A stretch of DNA of 64,000 nucleotides from Streptomyces sp. NBC_01669 (GTDB taxonomy: Bacteria; Actinomycetota; Actinomycetes; Streptomycetales; Streptomycetaceae), in contig NZ_JAPEQG010000002.1 of the NCBI RefSeq assembly GCF_026339735.1, positions 992,001-1,056,000 on the forward strand, given 5' to 3'. Under the pieces are notes generated by a model, which was given only the letters and a program-made list of their open reading frames with translations, did not search any database and was not told where the DNA came from. Positions 49,759-58,714 of this stretch are shown piece after piece. The position numbers were made by a program, and so were the translations under genes. Within the stretch, counting starts at the first letter, position 1; every line of letters starts with the position of its first letter.

Positions 49759-51291
49759 GTGATCCCGATGGACACGTTTGAGGGAGTCAAGTGCCGTCTC
49801 ACGGTGGGACGAAAGAGAGCTGCCGCCCCAATCGAGCTATTCCGTGCGGCCGTCGGGCCGATTCTTCTCCTGGCCGCGGTGCTGGCGGGCCTCGTCGGCT
49901 GCGCGCCGCCTTCCGGGCCCGAGCTTGTCGCGCCATCGGTCTTCTACGTCTCGCGCGACCCTCACAGCACCACCGAGTTGCACGTCGAGGAGAAGCAGGC
50001 GGCCGGCGTCACGGTCACCTTCGACGCCGGCGACTTGAAGGGGATCGCGATCATCAAACCGGCGATGGACCTCTGTCCCGTCCATCTGCCAGTCTTCCAT
50101 TGCAAGGCGCAGGACGGGGCCCCCGCCCGGGGAGGGAACCACCAGTACTTCCACCTGAGTCCCGCGGAGGGCACCACGGCGGGTGACTCGGCGGTGCTGC
50201 GCTATCGGGTGACCTCGCCCGGCCTGCCCACCGTCACGGGAAGCTCCCTCATCGTGATCGGCAAGCCGGCGTTGGTGGTCGATGCACACCCCAATCGACT
50301 CGATGTTGACCCAGGCGGCAGCCTCGCCGTCTCACTGACCATACGCAACACCGGCGACGTGCCCGCCCACGGAGTCGCGCTCTTCATGGACACGCGAGAC
50401 GGCCTCGCGCCGACCGACAAGCACAGCAACTGCCGTTACCGGGGCAGCACATCGACGTGGTGCCGCCTGCCGGCTGCCGATGTCGTCATCCCCCCTGGCG
50501 CGTCCTACCGGCTCGGCGCGCCAGAAGTCCTCAGGGCCGGCCGTGACGCCACGTACCCGAGCGTCTCGTTCCAGGCCGCCGCCCTCGGGACCGACTACGT
50601 ACCCCCGGACCAGCTGGCGTCTCAGTACAGACCTGGCGACGGATCCGCGCTCCGCCTGGTACCCGCCGACGCTCGGGGTGCGGGTACGGCGGACAGAAGC
50701 TCGTCAGAACTGAAGGTGTCGGTGCACAACGAGACCGACTTGGTCGCCGTCGCGGGCACCGCCAAAGGACCGATCGGCAGCCTTGCCACGGTGCGCATCG
50801 GCGCGCGCAACGACGGTCCCGGTGCGTTGCCCGCCTCGGTGCGGATCGAGTTCACGGTGCCGTTGGGCACCACCGTCGTGTCCTCTCCCTACGCTTTCGA
50901 ACGCGAGGAGGAACTGGTTGACCAGGACTGCCGCGCTCTCGCCCCGGACGGCACGCCCCTGACCGCTCCGTCCGCGAAACAGCCGAGGGCACGTCGGTAC
51001 GTGTGTACGGCGCGGGTCGGAGCGGTGGGAGCCACGACGACCTTCCCCTTCACCCTCCGCATTGACAAGGACGTCGCCCACCACAGTGGGCGAGTCACCG
51101 TCTCCGACGGCGAGGCCGGGCGTCCCAGCCATGACGCCACAGCCGCCAATGACACCGCCAAGGTAGCCGTGGCAGTCTGGCCGGGTCCCTCCTGGGCCAC
51201 TCCCGGCCACTACGTGGCAGCGGCGATCGTCCTCGCGATACTCGTCCTCGCCGCGGCCCTGGGTGCGTGGCGCTGGAAGCGCTCGCGCTGA
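49759..51291 (+). CDS. Lipoprotein with C-terminal membrane anchor, DUF11-like repeats
   Basis: A 510-residue surface protein. A lipobox LVGC ends a signal peptide at about residue 48 (PILLLAAVLAGLVGC). Two or more Ig-like/DUF11-type beta domains follow (LAVSLTIRNTGDVPAHGVAL, ATVRIGARNDGPGALPASVR). Near the C-terminus a membrane helix YVAAAIVLAILVLAAALGAW is followed by RWKRSR. It would be doubly anchored in the membrane with an extracellular adhesive or structural region. The function is unknown. Start GTG 49759 or ATG 49768 are both possible. Single gene. Confidence 0.75.
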   Translation: MIPMDTFEGVKCRLTVGRKRAAAPIELFRAAVGPILLLAAVLAGLVGCAPPSGPELVAPSVFYVSRDPHSTTELHVEEKQAAGVTVTFDAGDLKGIAIIKPAMDLCPVHLPVFHCKAQDGAPARGGNHQYFHLSPAEGTTAGDSAVLRYRVTSPGLPTVTGSSLIVIGKPALVVDAHPNRLDVDPGGSLAVSLTIRNTGDVPAHGVALFMDTRDGLAPTDKHSNCRYRGSTSTWCRLPAADVVIPPGASYRLGAPEVLRAGRDATYPSVSFQAAALGTDYVPPDQLASQYRPGDGSALRLVPADARGAGTADRSSSELKVSVHNETDLVAVAGTAKGPIGSLATVRIGARNDGPGALPASVRIEFTVPLGTTVVSSPYAFEREEELVDQDCRALAPDGTPLTAPSAKQPRARRYVCTARVGAVGATTTFPFTLRIDKDVAHHSGRVTVSDGEAGRPSHDATAANDTAKVAVAVWPGPSWATPGHYVAAAIVLAILVLAAALGAWRWKRSR

Positions 51292-51322
51292 CCAGGCCCA
51301 CACCATGCCGTTACGGCATCTG

Positions 51323-52198
51323 CTATGCCTCTGGCGCATCCGCGCAGGCCGCATCGAGGAAGCGGCGCAGCAGGGCCGACTGAGTGCCCCTGGTCGGAAG
51401 GTAGGCCAGGCGTACGGGGACCGGCGGCGCCCCGGTCAGTGGGAGGAAGCGCAACGCCGGGTGGTGGATGCGGCGTTCGGCAACCTCGGGGACGATGCCG
51501 ATGCCCCGGCCCGCGGCGACCGATTCGAGCCACTCGTCGAAGTTCGCCGTCTCCACGATCCCGCGCGGGCCGTCCCCGTCCGGCCAGGACCAGGGGCCTG
51601 TGGTGCCACTGGCGGCGTTGACCACCAGGGTCCAGTCGGCGGCATCGCGCCAGTCCAGGTGGTCGACGCCGGCCGGTTCGGCGTCGCGGCTGCAGACGGC
51701 GACGCGCTGCTCGTCGTACAGGTGCACCGTGTGCACGGGCGGCTCCACCGGGCGGGTGCCGCGCAGCAGGGCGATGTCGACGGCCTGGCGGTCGAGGGCG
51801 TCGAGCGGGTCGTCGCAGCGGATCAGGTCGACGCGGGCGCCGGTGTCGGCCTCGAAGCGGGAGATGGCGCGCTGGGCCCAGGGGTCGGGAAGCAGCCAGC
51901 TGAAGCCGAGACGCAAAGTGGACTCGTGGCGCGCGGCGGCGAGGGCCGCGTTGAACGCGGCGAGGGTGCGCTCTGCGTGTACGAGGAACTCGGCGCCGGT
52001 GCCGGTGAGTTCGACGTGGCGCGAGGAGCGGTCGATCAGGCGCACGCCGAGGGCGGTCTCCAGCTGGGCGATGGTGCGGCTGAGGGCGGGCTGGGTGATC
52101 AGCAGCTCCCCGGCGGCGCGCGTGAAGGAGCGGTGGCGGGCGACGGCAGCGAAGGCGCGCAGGTGCCGCAGCTCGATGTTGGCCGGGGTGGTCACCAC
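51323..52198 (-). CDS. LysR-family transcriptional regulator
   Basis: A 291-residue LTTR. The helix-turn-helix at about 8-66 reads ELRHLRAFAAVARHRSFTRA, TQPALSRTIAQLETALGVRL. The periplasmic-binding-like effector domain follows, RLGFSWLLPDPWAQRAI being its start. It is divergent from the YbfB-type transporter, so it most likely activates that transporter and perhaps the nitronate monooxygenase gene behind it in response to a small ligand. Confidence 0.88.
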   Translation of the reverse strand: MVTTPANIELRHLRAFAAVARHRSFTRAAGELLITQPALSRTIAQLETALGVRLIDRSSRHVELTGTGAEFLVHAERTLAAFNAALAAARHESTLRLGFSWLLPDPWAQRAISRFEADTGARVDLIRCDDPLDALDRQAVDIALLRGTRPVEPPVHTVHLYDEQRVAVCSRDAEPAGVDHLDWRDAADWTLVVNAASGTTGPWSWPDGDGPRGIVETANFDEWLESVAAGRGIGIVPEVAERRIHHPALRFLPLTGAPPVPVRLAYLPTRGTQSALLRRFLDAACADAPEA

Positions 52199-52307
52199 TG
52201 CCTCCCGCTATGCGTGGGGAGCATGGATGCAGCGTAACGGGCATTTCCCCGCGCCGCGCGGGCTGCCTAGCGTGGAAAGGGAAGCCATCGTACGAGGGAA
52301 AGTGATC

Positions 52308-53513
52308 ATGACCGACGTGCTCGCGCCGCCCACCCGCTCCCGCTCACAGGCCACGTCGCCCTGGCCCACGGTACTGCGGGGCGCTACGGCCCTGGCCGCC
52401 GCAATGGGCGTAGGCCGGTTCGCGTACACACCGATCATGCCGCTGATGCATGCCCGGGCCGGGATGCCGGAGAGCATGGGCGCCTCCCTCGCCACGGCCA
52501 ACTACATCGGCTACCTCGCCGGCGCCCTGCTCGGCATCGCCGTCCCCCCTCTGCTCCGCTCGGCCGCCGCACTCCGTACCGGACTGCTGGTCCTCGCGGC
52601 GACACTCGCCCTGATGCCCCTCACCCACGACGGCAGCGCCTGGTGGGCGCTGCGGCTCGTGGCCGGCGCGGCCAGCGCGCTTGTCTTCATGACCGCGACG
52701 AGCTCCATGCTGTCCCAGCTTGCCGCGCACGCCGAGCACATGACCGGCTGGGCGTTCGGCGGGGTCGGCGCGGGGATCGCCCTGTCCGGCCTCACGGTGG
52801 TCGCGGTGCAGCAGGCCGGCTCCTGGCAGGCGGCCTGGCTGTCCTGCGCGGCGCTCACCCTGCTCATGACCGCCGCCGCCTGGGGTCTGGTCCCACGACG
52901 GACAGACATCGCACTCCCCGCCGCCGCGGCTCTGGCCGCCGAACGGCCGCGTACCCACCGCTGGTTCCTCGCCCTGCTCACCAGCTACACCCTGGAAGGC
53001 ACCGGCTACATCATCGCCGGGACGTTCCTGGTCGCCGCGATCCAGCAGGGCGCACCCGGCCGGATCGGCAGCGGCGCCTGGATCGTCGTCGGCCTGGCGG
53101 CCCTGCCGTCGTGCGCGCTGTGGATGCGCCTCGCCCGACGCTTCTCCCGCCCGGCCCTGCTGATGATCTCGCTGTCCCTCCAGGCCGTCGGCATCGCGCT
53201 GCCCGCGCTGCTCACCGGCAGCGCCTCCGCTCTCGGCGCCGCCGTCCTGTTCGGCGCCACCTTCATGGGCGTGAGCACCATGGCCCTGGCCATCGGCACC
53301 CATCTACAGATCCCGCGCGCCGTCGCTCTCCTCACCGCCGGCTACAGCCTCGGCCAGATCCTCGGCCCGGTCCTGGCCGCACCGCTGCTGCGCCACGGCT
53401 ACCACCAAGCCCTTCTCCTCGGCGCCGCCCTGGTCCTCGCCGCCGCCTGCGCCGCGGCCGCCTGCTGCCTCCGCTTCCCGCACCACCTCGCCCAGCGAGC
53501 CCGGACCGCCTGA
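52308..53513 (+). CDS. YbfB/YjiJ-family MFS transporter
   Basis: A 401-residue, about 12-segment transporter of the YbfB/YjiJ family. The signature is GVGRFAYTPIMPLMHARAG near residue 36-54, with YIGYLAGALLGIAVP and TGWAFGGVGAGIALSGL. The substrate is unknown. ATG 52308 follows GAGGGAAAG. It is divergent from LysR and 31 bp ahead of the nitronate monooxygenase gene on the same strand, probably one unit. Confidence 0.87.
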   Translation: MTDVLAPPTRSRSQATSPWPTVLRGATALAAAMGVGRFAYTPIMPLMHARAGMPESMGASLATANYIGYLAGALLGIAVPPLLRSAAALRTGLLVLAATLALMPLTHDGSAWWALRLVAGAASALVFMTATSSMLSQLAAHAEHMTGWAFGGVGAGIALSGLTVVAVQQAGSWQAAWLSCAALTLLMTAAAWGLVPRRTDIALPAAAALAAERPRTHRWFLALLTSYTLEGTGYIIAGTFLVAAIQQGAPGRIGSGAWIVVGLAALPSCALWMRLARRFSRPALLMISLSLQAVGIALPALLTGSASALGAAVLFGATFMGVSTMALAIGTHLQIPRAVALLTAGYSLGQILGPVLAAPLLRHGYHQALLLGAALVLAAACAAAACCLRFPHHLAQRARTA

Positions 53514-53544
53514 TCCCCCCCGCCTTGCCAGAGGAGTTTTCGCC

Positions 53545-54576
53545 GTGCCCCGCGACCTGACATCCCTCAACGCCGATCTGCCCGTCTGGGCCGCCCCGAT
53601 GGCCGGCGGCCCCAGCACCCCCGCCCTCGTCGTCGCAGCAGCCCGCGCCGGAGGGCTCGGCCTCCTCGCCGGCGGCTACAGGACAGCCGCCGAGCTCGCC
53701 GCCCAGATCGCCCAAGTCCGCGCGAGCGGCGTGGTATTCGGCGTCAACCTCTTCGCGCCCAACCCCGTCCCCGTCACCGCGGACGCTTACCGCACCTACG
53801 CCTGCGCCCTCCAGCCGGAGGCCGACCGCTATGGCCTCACCCTCCCCGCCGAACCCGTCAACGGGGACGACGACGCCTGGACGGACAAGCTCGAGCTACT
53901 CCTGGAGACCCCCGTCCCTCTGGTCTCCTTCACCTTCGGCCTGCCCGGGACCGACACCGTCCGGGCACTGCAGGACGTCGGCAGCCTCGTCGCCCAGAGC
54001 GTCACCACCCCCGCCGAGGCCCTCGCCGCCGCGGAGATCGGCGCGGACCTGCTGATCGTCCAGGCCTCGGCGGCCGGTGGCCACTCCGCCACTCTCACAC
54101 CGGACCGTCCTGTCACCCCGATCCCGCTCCCCGACCTGGTCAGCGACGTACGGCACACCGTCCCGCTGCCCGTGATCACCGCGGGCGGCATCGCCACCCC
54201 CGCCGACACCGCCGCCGCCCTGCGCGCCGGCGCCCACGCCGCCATGGTCGGCACCGTCCTCCTGCGCACCCACGAGAGCGGCGCCTCCGCACCCCACAAG
54301 ACTGCCCTCACCGATCCGGCGTTCGCGGGCACCACGCTGACCCGTGCCTTCACCGGCCGCACCGCCCGCGCCCTGCGCAACCGCTTCACCGACCGCTACG
54401 AACCCCTCGCCCCGCTCGGCTACCCCGCTCTCCACCACCTGACCAGCCCGTTGCGCAAGGCGGCCACCGCAGCGCACGACACCGACCTGATCCACCTGTG
54501 GGCGGGCACTGGCTACCGCCAGGCCCGCGTCGAACCCGCTGCCCAGACCCTCACTCGCCTCGCCGCCGAGCGGTGA
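53545..54576 (+). CDS. Nitronate monooxygenase/2-nitropropane dioxygenase family
   Basis: A 343-residue FMN TIM-barrel enzyme. VWAAPMAGGPSTPALVVAAA at the start, DLLIVQASAAGGHSATL (the catalytic-His region, as QGxEAGGH) and LPVITAGGIATPADTAAALR with GAHAAMVGTVLL form the FMN phosphate site. It oxidises nitronates such as propionate-3-nitronate to less toxic products. GTG 53545 has GAGGAG upstream. With the MFS gene it forms a LysR-controlled unit, perhaps for nitro-compound handling. Confidence 0.88.
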   Translation: MPRDLTSLNADLPVWAAPMAGGPSTPALVVAAARAGGLGLLAGGYRTAAELAAQIAQVRASGVVFGVNLFAPNPVPVTADAYRTYACALQPEADRYGLTLPAEPVNGDDDAWTDKLELLLETPVPLVSFTFGLPGTDTVRALQDVGSLVAQSVTTPAEALAAAEIGADLLIVQASAAGGHSATLTPDRPVTPIPLPDLVSDVRHTVPLPVITAGGIATPADTAAALRAGAHAAMVGTVLLRTHESGASAPHKTALTDPAFAGTTLTRAFTGRTARALRNRFTDRYEPLAPLGYPALHHLTSPLRKAATAAHDTDLIHLWAGTGYRQARVEPAAQTLTRLAAER

Positions 54577-54595
54577 CGACATCCGAGCTGCCCCC

Positions 54596-54871
54596 GTGGA
54601 ACGGCTTACGGGAACCGTCCGCCCGGGGCTGGCGGCGGATCTGATCGTTCTCGACCGTGATGTGACGGAATGCCCGGTGGCCGACATCAGCGACACCCGT
54701 ATCGAGCTGACCCTGATGGGCGGCCGGGTCGTCCACGACGTGCACTCATCGGCGGTCCGGGCCGCGGTCGCACGACTCGACGGGACCGCCGCTTCGCCCC
54801 TCCCGGCGGCATACGCGGCGGTGCACGGCGGACGACACGGGGCCTGCGGCCACGGCGGCGACCGACCGTAG
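54596..54871 (+). pseudogene. Amidohydrolase C-terminal fragment
   Basis: TGTVRPGLAADLIVLDRDVT then DISDTRIELTLMGGRVVHD matches the end of YtcJ-type amidohydrolases, the small beta-sandwich part. The metal-binding barrel is entirely missing. A spurious start codon gives an open frame of 91 codons. Confidence 0.7.
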
Positions 54872-54971
54872 CGGTCCGGCCCCCGGGTGGCCGCGTCCAG
54901 CTCTGCGGGCCCACTCCTGGGCCCGCTTGCGGCAGGCATAGAAGGTGGCCCCACCTTCCGCCCAGGACCGT

Positions 54972-55014
54972 GCCCTGACCTGACGGTGCCAGTGCTGCAC
55001 CGTCAGGTCAGGGC
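54972..55014. terminator. Long perfect hairpin (17-bp stem)
   Basis: Arms of 17 bp start GCCCTGACCTGACGGTG and pair perfectly across a 9-base loop. It overlaps the stop of the membrane-protein fragment at 55008, so it is probably the terminator of that gene on the minus strand. Confidence 0.7.
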
Positions 55015-55193
55015 CGGGGCAAGCTGCGCAGGTGTATGCCGTGCCGGGCCCGCAGACGGCCGATCTCCCAGGCCGCGATGGCGGTGGTGACGAGCGCGCC
55101 GCCCAGCGCCAGCCACAGGGGCGCGTCGTAACCGTTATCCACGACGTGGAACCTAAACAGCAGTCCCCCCAGCGTCAGCTCCCATCCCTGTTC
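55008..55193 (-). pseudogene. 3' part of a membrane-protein gene split by the IS605 element
   Basis: WELTLGGLLFRFHVVDNGYD then APLWLALGGALVTTAIAAWE and RLRARHGIHLRSLPRP is the natural C-terminus of an actinobacterial membrane protein. Its N-terminal part lies at 57002-57568 on the far side of the IS element, same strand. Confidence 0.7.
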
Positions 55194-55205
55194 TTGCGTG
55201 GGTAT

Positions 55206-55223
55206 CCCCGGCTTCAGCCGGGG
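55206..55223. repeat. Left-end hairpin of the IS605 element
   Basis: CCCCGGC-TTCA-GCCGGGG. It has the same tetraloop as the right-end hairpin. Confidence 0.8.
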
Positions 55224-55288
55224 AGGGAAACGCGTCCTAAGCCCGGAGGCGCGAAGCGCCGGAGTTCGCTCCGCCTCTGTCGTTGCGG

Positions 55289-55717
55289 TCAGATAGGCCG
55301 CTTCTGGCCTTCGATGTACTGGCGGATTACGGTCAGCGGTGCACCGCCGCATGATCCTGCGAAGTAGGAGCGGGACCAGAACACTGACCCCATGCCGATC
55401 CGGTTGATGCGGCCGGTGTACTCGGCCCGCAGGTACCGGGAGCTTACGCCCTTGAGGGAGTTGATCAGTTTAGACAGGGCGACTTTCGGCGGGTAGTGCA
55501 CCAACAGGTGCACGTGATCCGCCTCGCCGTTGAACTCGCGTAGCTCTGTCTCGAAGCTGGCGCAGACCTCTCGCATGATCTCCTCGCACCGTTTGAGCAT
55601 GGCGTCATCGAAGATGTCACGCCGGTACTTGGTGACGAACACCAAGTGTGCGTGGAGGGTGTAGGTGACGTGCCGTCCGGTGCGGATATCGGGATTTGGC
55701 TTCCAGCGTGGTGACAA
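55289..55717 (-). CDS. tnpA: IS200/IS605 TnpA, HUH/Y1 transposase
   Basis: A 142-residue single-stranded-DNA transposase. HVTYTLHAHLVFVTKYRRDI lies near the start, the HUH motif is in ADHVHLLVHYPPKVALSKLI (about residues 66-85), and the catalytic Tyr is in LTVIRQYIEGQ near the C-terminus. It cuts and rejoins at hairpin ends. Divergent tnpB begins 53 bp away. Appears intact and of normal length. Confidence 0.93.
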   Translation of the reverse strand: MSPRWKPNPDIRTGRHVTYTLHAHLVFVTKYRRDIFDDAMLKRCEEIMREVCASFETELREFNGEADHVHLLVHYPPKVALSKLINSLKGVSSRYLRAEYTGRINRIGMGSVFWSRSYFAGSCGGAPLTVIRQYIEGQKRPI

Positions 55718-55769
55718 ACGCCAAGCGTAGTATGATCAAGCGAGCCAACGTGGAAGGGGGGTGGGTCGG

Positions 55770-56969
55770 ATGATTCGTGCGTACAAGTTCCTTATACGGC
55801 CCACCGTGGGCCAGACGATCGCACTGGGCGAGATGCTGCGCGATCACTGCTCCCTCTACAACGGTGCCTTGCAGGAACGCCGTGACGCGTACCGGCACGT
55901 GTCGAAGACGAGCATCAAGTACGGGATGCAGTCCGCGCAGCTCAAGGAGATCCGGGTGCACGACCCGGAGCGTCAGGGCCGGTGGTCCTTCTCCTCCCAG
56001 CAGGCGACGCTTCGCCGTCTCGGCAAGGCATTCGCCGCGTTCTTCCGCCGCGTCAAGGCGGGGGAAACGCCGGGCTACCCGCGCTTCCGTGGCGTGAACT
56101 GGTTCGACACGGTCGACTTCCCCAAGGACGGGGACGGCTGCCGCTGGGACTCCACTCCGCACGACCCGGTCACCCGCGTCCGCTTCCAAGGTGTCGGGCA
56201 CGTCAAGGTCAACCAGCACCGGCCGGTGGTCGGCAAGGTCAAGACCGTGTCCCTCAAGCGTGAGGGCAAGCGCTGGTACGTGATCCTGACCGCCGAGCAG
56301 ACCGCGCCTAAGCCGCTTCCCGCGACCGGCTCTGTGGTCGGCATCGACATGGGCATAGCCAACTTCCTTGCCGACTCGGGCGGCGAGTTCATCGAGAACC
56401 CCCGGCACGGGCGGAAGGCCGCCGCGAAGCTCGAAGCGGCACAGCAGGCTGTCGCTCGGTGCAAGCGCCGCAGCAACCGGCGTAAGAAGGCCGTCCATAA
56501 GGTTGCGGACCTGCACCGAAAGGTCCGCCGTCAGCGCCTCGATCATGCACACAAGACCGCGTTGGGCCTGGTCCGCGAACACGACTTCATCGCGCACGAA
56601 GACCTTAAGATCCGCAACATGGTCAAGGCCCCCGCACCGAGGCCCGACCCCGACCGGCCGGGCAGCTTCCTGCCCAACAGGGCCGCCGCAAAGGCCGGAC
56701 TCAACCACTCGATCTCGGATGCCGGATGGGGGGTGTTCCTGACGATCCTGCACGCCAAGGCTGAAAGTGCCGGACGAGACGTGATCGCTGTGGACCCCCG
56801 CAACACCTCCCGGACCTGCCCCGAATGCGGGCACGTCGCAGCGGAGAACCGGCCCACACAGGAGAAGTTCCACTGCGTCTCGTGCGACCACAGCGCGCAC
56901 GCGGACACGGTGGGCGCCCTGAACGTTCTACGGGCCGGGCTGGTCCGTCGCGAAGCCGCACCGGCATAG
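55770..56969 (+). CDS. tnpB: TnpB RNA-guided nuclease of the IS605 element
   Basis: A 399-residue TnpB. The RuvC triad is Asp in SVVGIDMGIANF, Glu in FIAHEDLKIRNM and Asp in SAHADTVGALNVLRA. The zinc ribbon CPECGH...CVSCDH lies between the last two. The N-terminal OrfB domain starts MIRAYKFLIRPT. TnpB proteins cut DNA guided by an omega RNA made from the 3' end of the gene and right end of the element, here expected at about 56850-57000. All key residues are present, so it is probably active. Confidence 0.93.
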   Translation: MIRAYKFLIRPTVGQTIALGEMLRDHCSLYNGALQERRDAYRHVSKTSIKYGMQSAQLKEIRVHDPERQGRWSFSSQQATLRRLGKAFAAFFRRVKAGETPGYPRFRGVNWFDTVDFPKDGDGCRWDSTPHDPVTRVRFQGVGHVKVNQHRPVVGKVKTVSLKREGKRWYVILTAEQTAPKPLPATGSVVGIDMGIANFLADSGGEFIENPRHGRKAAAKLEAAQQAVARCKRRSNRRKKAVHKVADLHRKVRRQRLDHAHKTALGLVREHDFIAHEDLKIRNMVKAPAPRPDPDRPGSFLPNRAAAKAGLNHSISDAGWGVFLTILHAKAESAGRDVIAVDPRNTSRTCPECGHVAAENRPTQEKFHCVSCDHSAHADTVGALNVLRAGLVRREAAPA

Positions 56970-56976
56970 CGAGAAG

Positions 56977-56996
56977 CCCCCTCGTTCACGAGGGGG
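56977..56996. repeat. Right-end hairpin of the IS605 element
   Basis: CCCCCTCG-TTCA-CGAGGGGG, just after the tnpB stop. It should form the 3' part of the omega RNA and the right-end TnpA site. Confidence 0.8.
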
Positions 56997-57001
56997 AGGA
57001 G

Positions 57002-57568
57002 TCACACCAGGACCACCGTCAGCACTGCGGGCAGCGCCTGATGGACCTCCATGGTGCGGAACATGTACCGGGCGACGCAGGGCACCGACATGCTCACAAA
57101 TCCGATGGCCCGCAGCAGCAGCGGCAACCCAGCCAGAAAGGTCAGTCCGCCCACCAACTCACCCTTGTAGTGGCCGAGCCAGAACGGTCCGATGGCTGTG
57201 GCCACGAGCAGCAGCCAATGTGCCACGAACATCCCCAACGCGACGGACGGCCCGCGCAGGCGCGCGGCCATCCGCCGCCGGTGCCCGTCGCGCGCGACGC
57301 CGATGAAAGCCGCGACGGCAAGGGGCACGGTCGCCAGCAACAGGAACGGCACCGCCAGAACCCTGACCGCCCCGGACAGCAGCCAGTTGGCCAGCCAGTC
57401 GACGAGCGGAATGTCCCGGGCCCACACCTGAGGGATCTCTACGACCATCGAGATCGAGACACCGAACCAGAAACGGACCAGCTGGATACCCCGGATGGTG
57501 GGATCGTCCAGGATCCGGTCGTCCGGCGGCTTGAGAAAACGCTCGACGATCTCCCGGTCCTGTGCCAT
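57002..57568 (-). pseudogene. 5' part of a membrane-protein gene split by the IS605 element
   Basis: From ATG 57568: DREIVERFLKPPDDRILDDP, then about five membrane segments (RVLAVPFLLLATVPLAVAAF, FVAHWLLLVATAIGPFWLG and others). It ends at LPAVLTVVLV where the element begins. The C-terminal 60 residues are at 55008-55193. Such multi-span proteins of unknown function are common in Streptomyces. Confidence 0.7.
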
Positions 57569-57905
57569 CAGCGCCACGCCTGCCCCCGTCCCCGCCTTGC
57601 CAAGCCGCCGCGCCCGCACCCCCGCGCCAAACCAGTGTCGGCATCGGCGACGTCAGGGAGTGTGCCAGGAGGTCCGTCAACGGACCAGAGGTGCTGCCCT
57701 GACAGCGGCCATCACGGGCAGAGGCACTGCCGCGTCCTCCCGATCGCGCCGCCGGCAGACGTGACCACCTCCTGGACAGCCAGCGACCTCAGCAGCTCCC
57801 CCTGCGGCAGCTCGGCAACTGCGCTCGCCCCTACGGATCACCCTGCCAGCACGAGCATGCCCGCTTCTCTGAACTACGCACGCGGCATGACTCCTGGGAC
57901 GGCGT
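57569..57905. other. Intergenic, nothing recognised
   Basis: No recognisable coding frame or hairpin. Confidence 0.4.
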
Positions 57906-58463
57906 TCAGCGCTGCCAGAGGAACGCGGCCTCGCTGCAGGGCTGGCAGTTGAAAAGGTAACCGCGGCCCCCGCCGCCGAAGTTCGCGGAGGTGGCGAAGT
58001 CGTAGCCCTCCTCCAGCTCGGCCGTGAACGTCATGCGGGTGGCGCACAAGGGACAGTCCGGAGTCTCGTCGTCCTGGATCCAGTCAGGCTCACCGCCCAG
58101 CCGTCCGAGGACCGGCTCCTGCGTGGGTTTGTCAGCCGGATGGAGGCGCAGAGCGGTGACCGCGCCGAGAAGCGTCTCGCCGGAGGCCGGGACAGCGGCC
58201 GGGGTGAGCTCACCGGAGAACAGGTAGGCGCGGTTGGCGCCGGCAGTGGCGTCCCAGTCGTCGCACATCCCGGGATCGTTCTGGCAGAAGAACACCTCGA
58301 CCACGCCGATGTCGAGGGGCAGATGGGCGAGGAACTGCATGACCCCAGCGCACTCGCGGCACCTCGGCCAGACGAATTCACTCGGGACGAGCGGGACTCC
58401 GCCGGTGCGCGGCGTGGGCGCGTCAGCAGTAGTCACCCCGTCGTAGATCAGCAGCATGGCCAC
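57906..58463 (-). CDS. DUF1963/YwqG-like protein with two CxxC pairs
   Basis: A 185-residue protein: FVWPRCRECAGVMQFLAHLP, FFCQNDPGMCDDWD, CPLCATRMTFTAELEEGYD and GYLFNCQPCSEAAFLWQR. This layout of CxxC pairs, CQNDPGMC and a C-terminal FLWQ is a known Streptomyces DUF1963 branch, likely zinc-binding. Its function is unknown. It starts 10 bases after the end of an integrase fragment on the same strand. ATG 58463 is supported by family similarity from the first residues. Confidence 0.8.
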   Translation of the reverse strand: MAMLLIYDGVTTADAPTPRTGGVPLVPSEFVWPRCRECAGVMQFLAHLPLDIGVVEVFFCQNDPGMCDDWDATAGANRAYLFSGELTPAAVPASGETLLGAVTALRLHPADKPTQEPVLGRLGGEPDWIQDDETPDCPLCATRMTFTAELEEGYDFATSANFGGGGRGYLFNCQPCSEAAFLWQR

Positions 58464-58472
58464 AGCCTAAGG

Positions 58473-58680
58473 TCAGCCTTTTGTGTCAGGAAGCGGGGTC
58501 GGGTTTTCAGTGGTGGCGGCGATCTGTCCGAACGTCGGCATGCCGAGACTGACGGCCGTCGATCGACGGGCAGTTTCGGCGTCGGGCTGAGCCAGCTTGT
58601 CCTGGGCGCCGGCAAGCCTGACCTGTAGGCCCTCGATCTCGCTCAGCCAGCCTTCCCGCTCGGCCTCGGCGATCCGGGCA
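58473..58680 (-). pseudogene. Tyrosine-recombinase integrase, C-terminal tail
   Basis: RIAEAEREGWLSEIEGLQVRL then AGAQDKLAQ and LGMPTFGQIA match the tail of a recurring Streptomyces integrase/transposon recombinase. The catalytic domain is absent. Confidence 0.55.
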
Positions 58681-58714
58681 GTGGACCCATCGGTTCACCG
58701 CCCGGGTCGCTGTC

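Larger units (their letters stand above)
55195..57005. mobile_element. Complete IS200/IS605-family element
   Basis: About 1.8 kb: left end with hairpin (55206-55223), tnpA on the minus strand, tnpB on the plus strand, right end with hairpin (56977-56996). Both hairpins have the loop TTCA, as expected for the structures that TnpA binds on single-stranded DNA. It splits a membrane-protein gene. Exact boundaries cannot be fixed from one copy. Confidence 0.85.
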
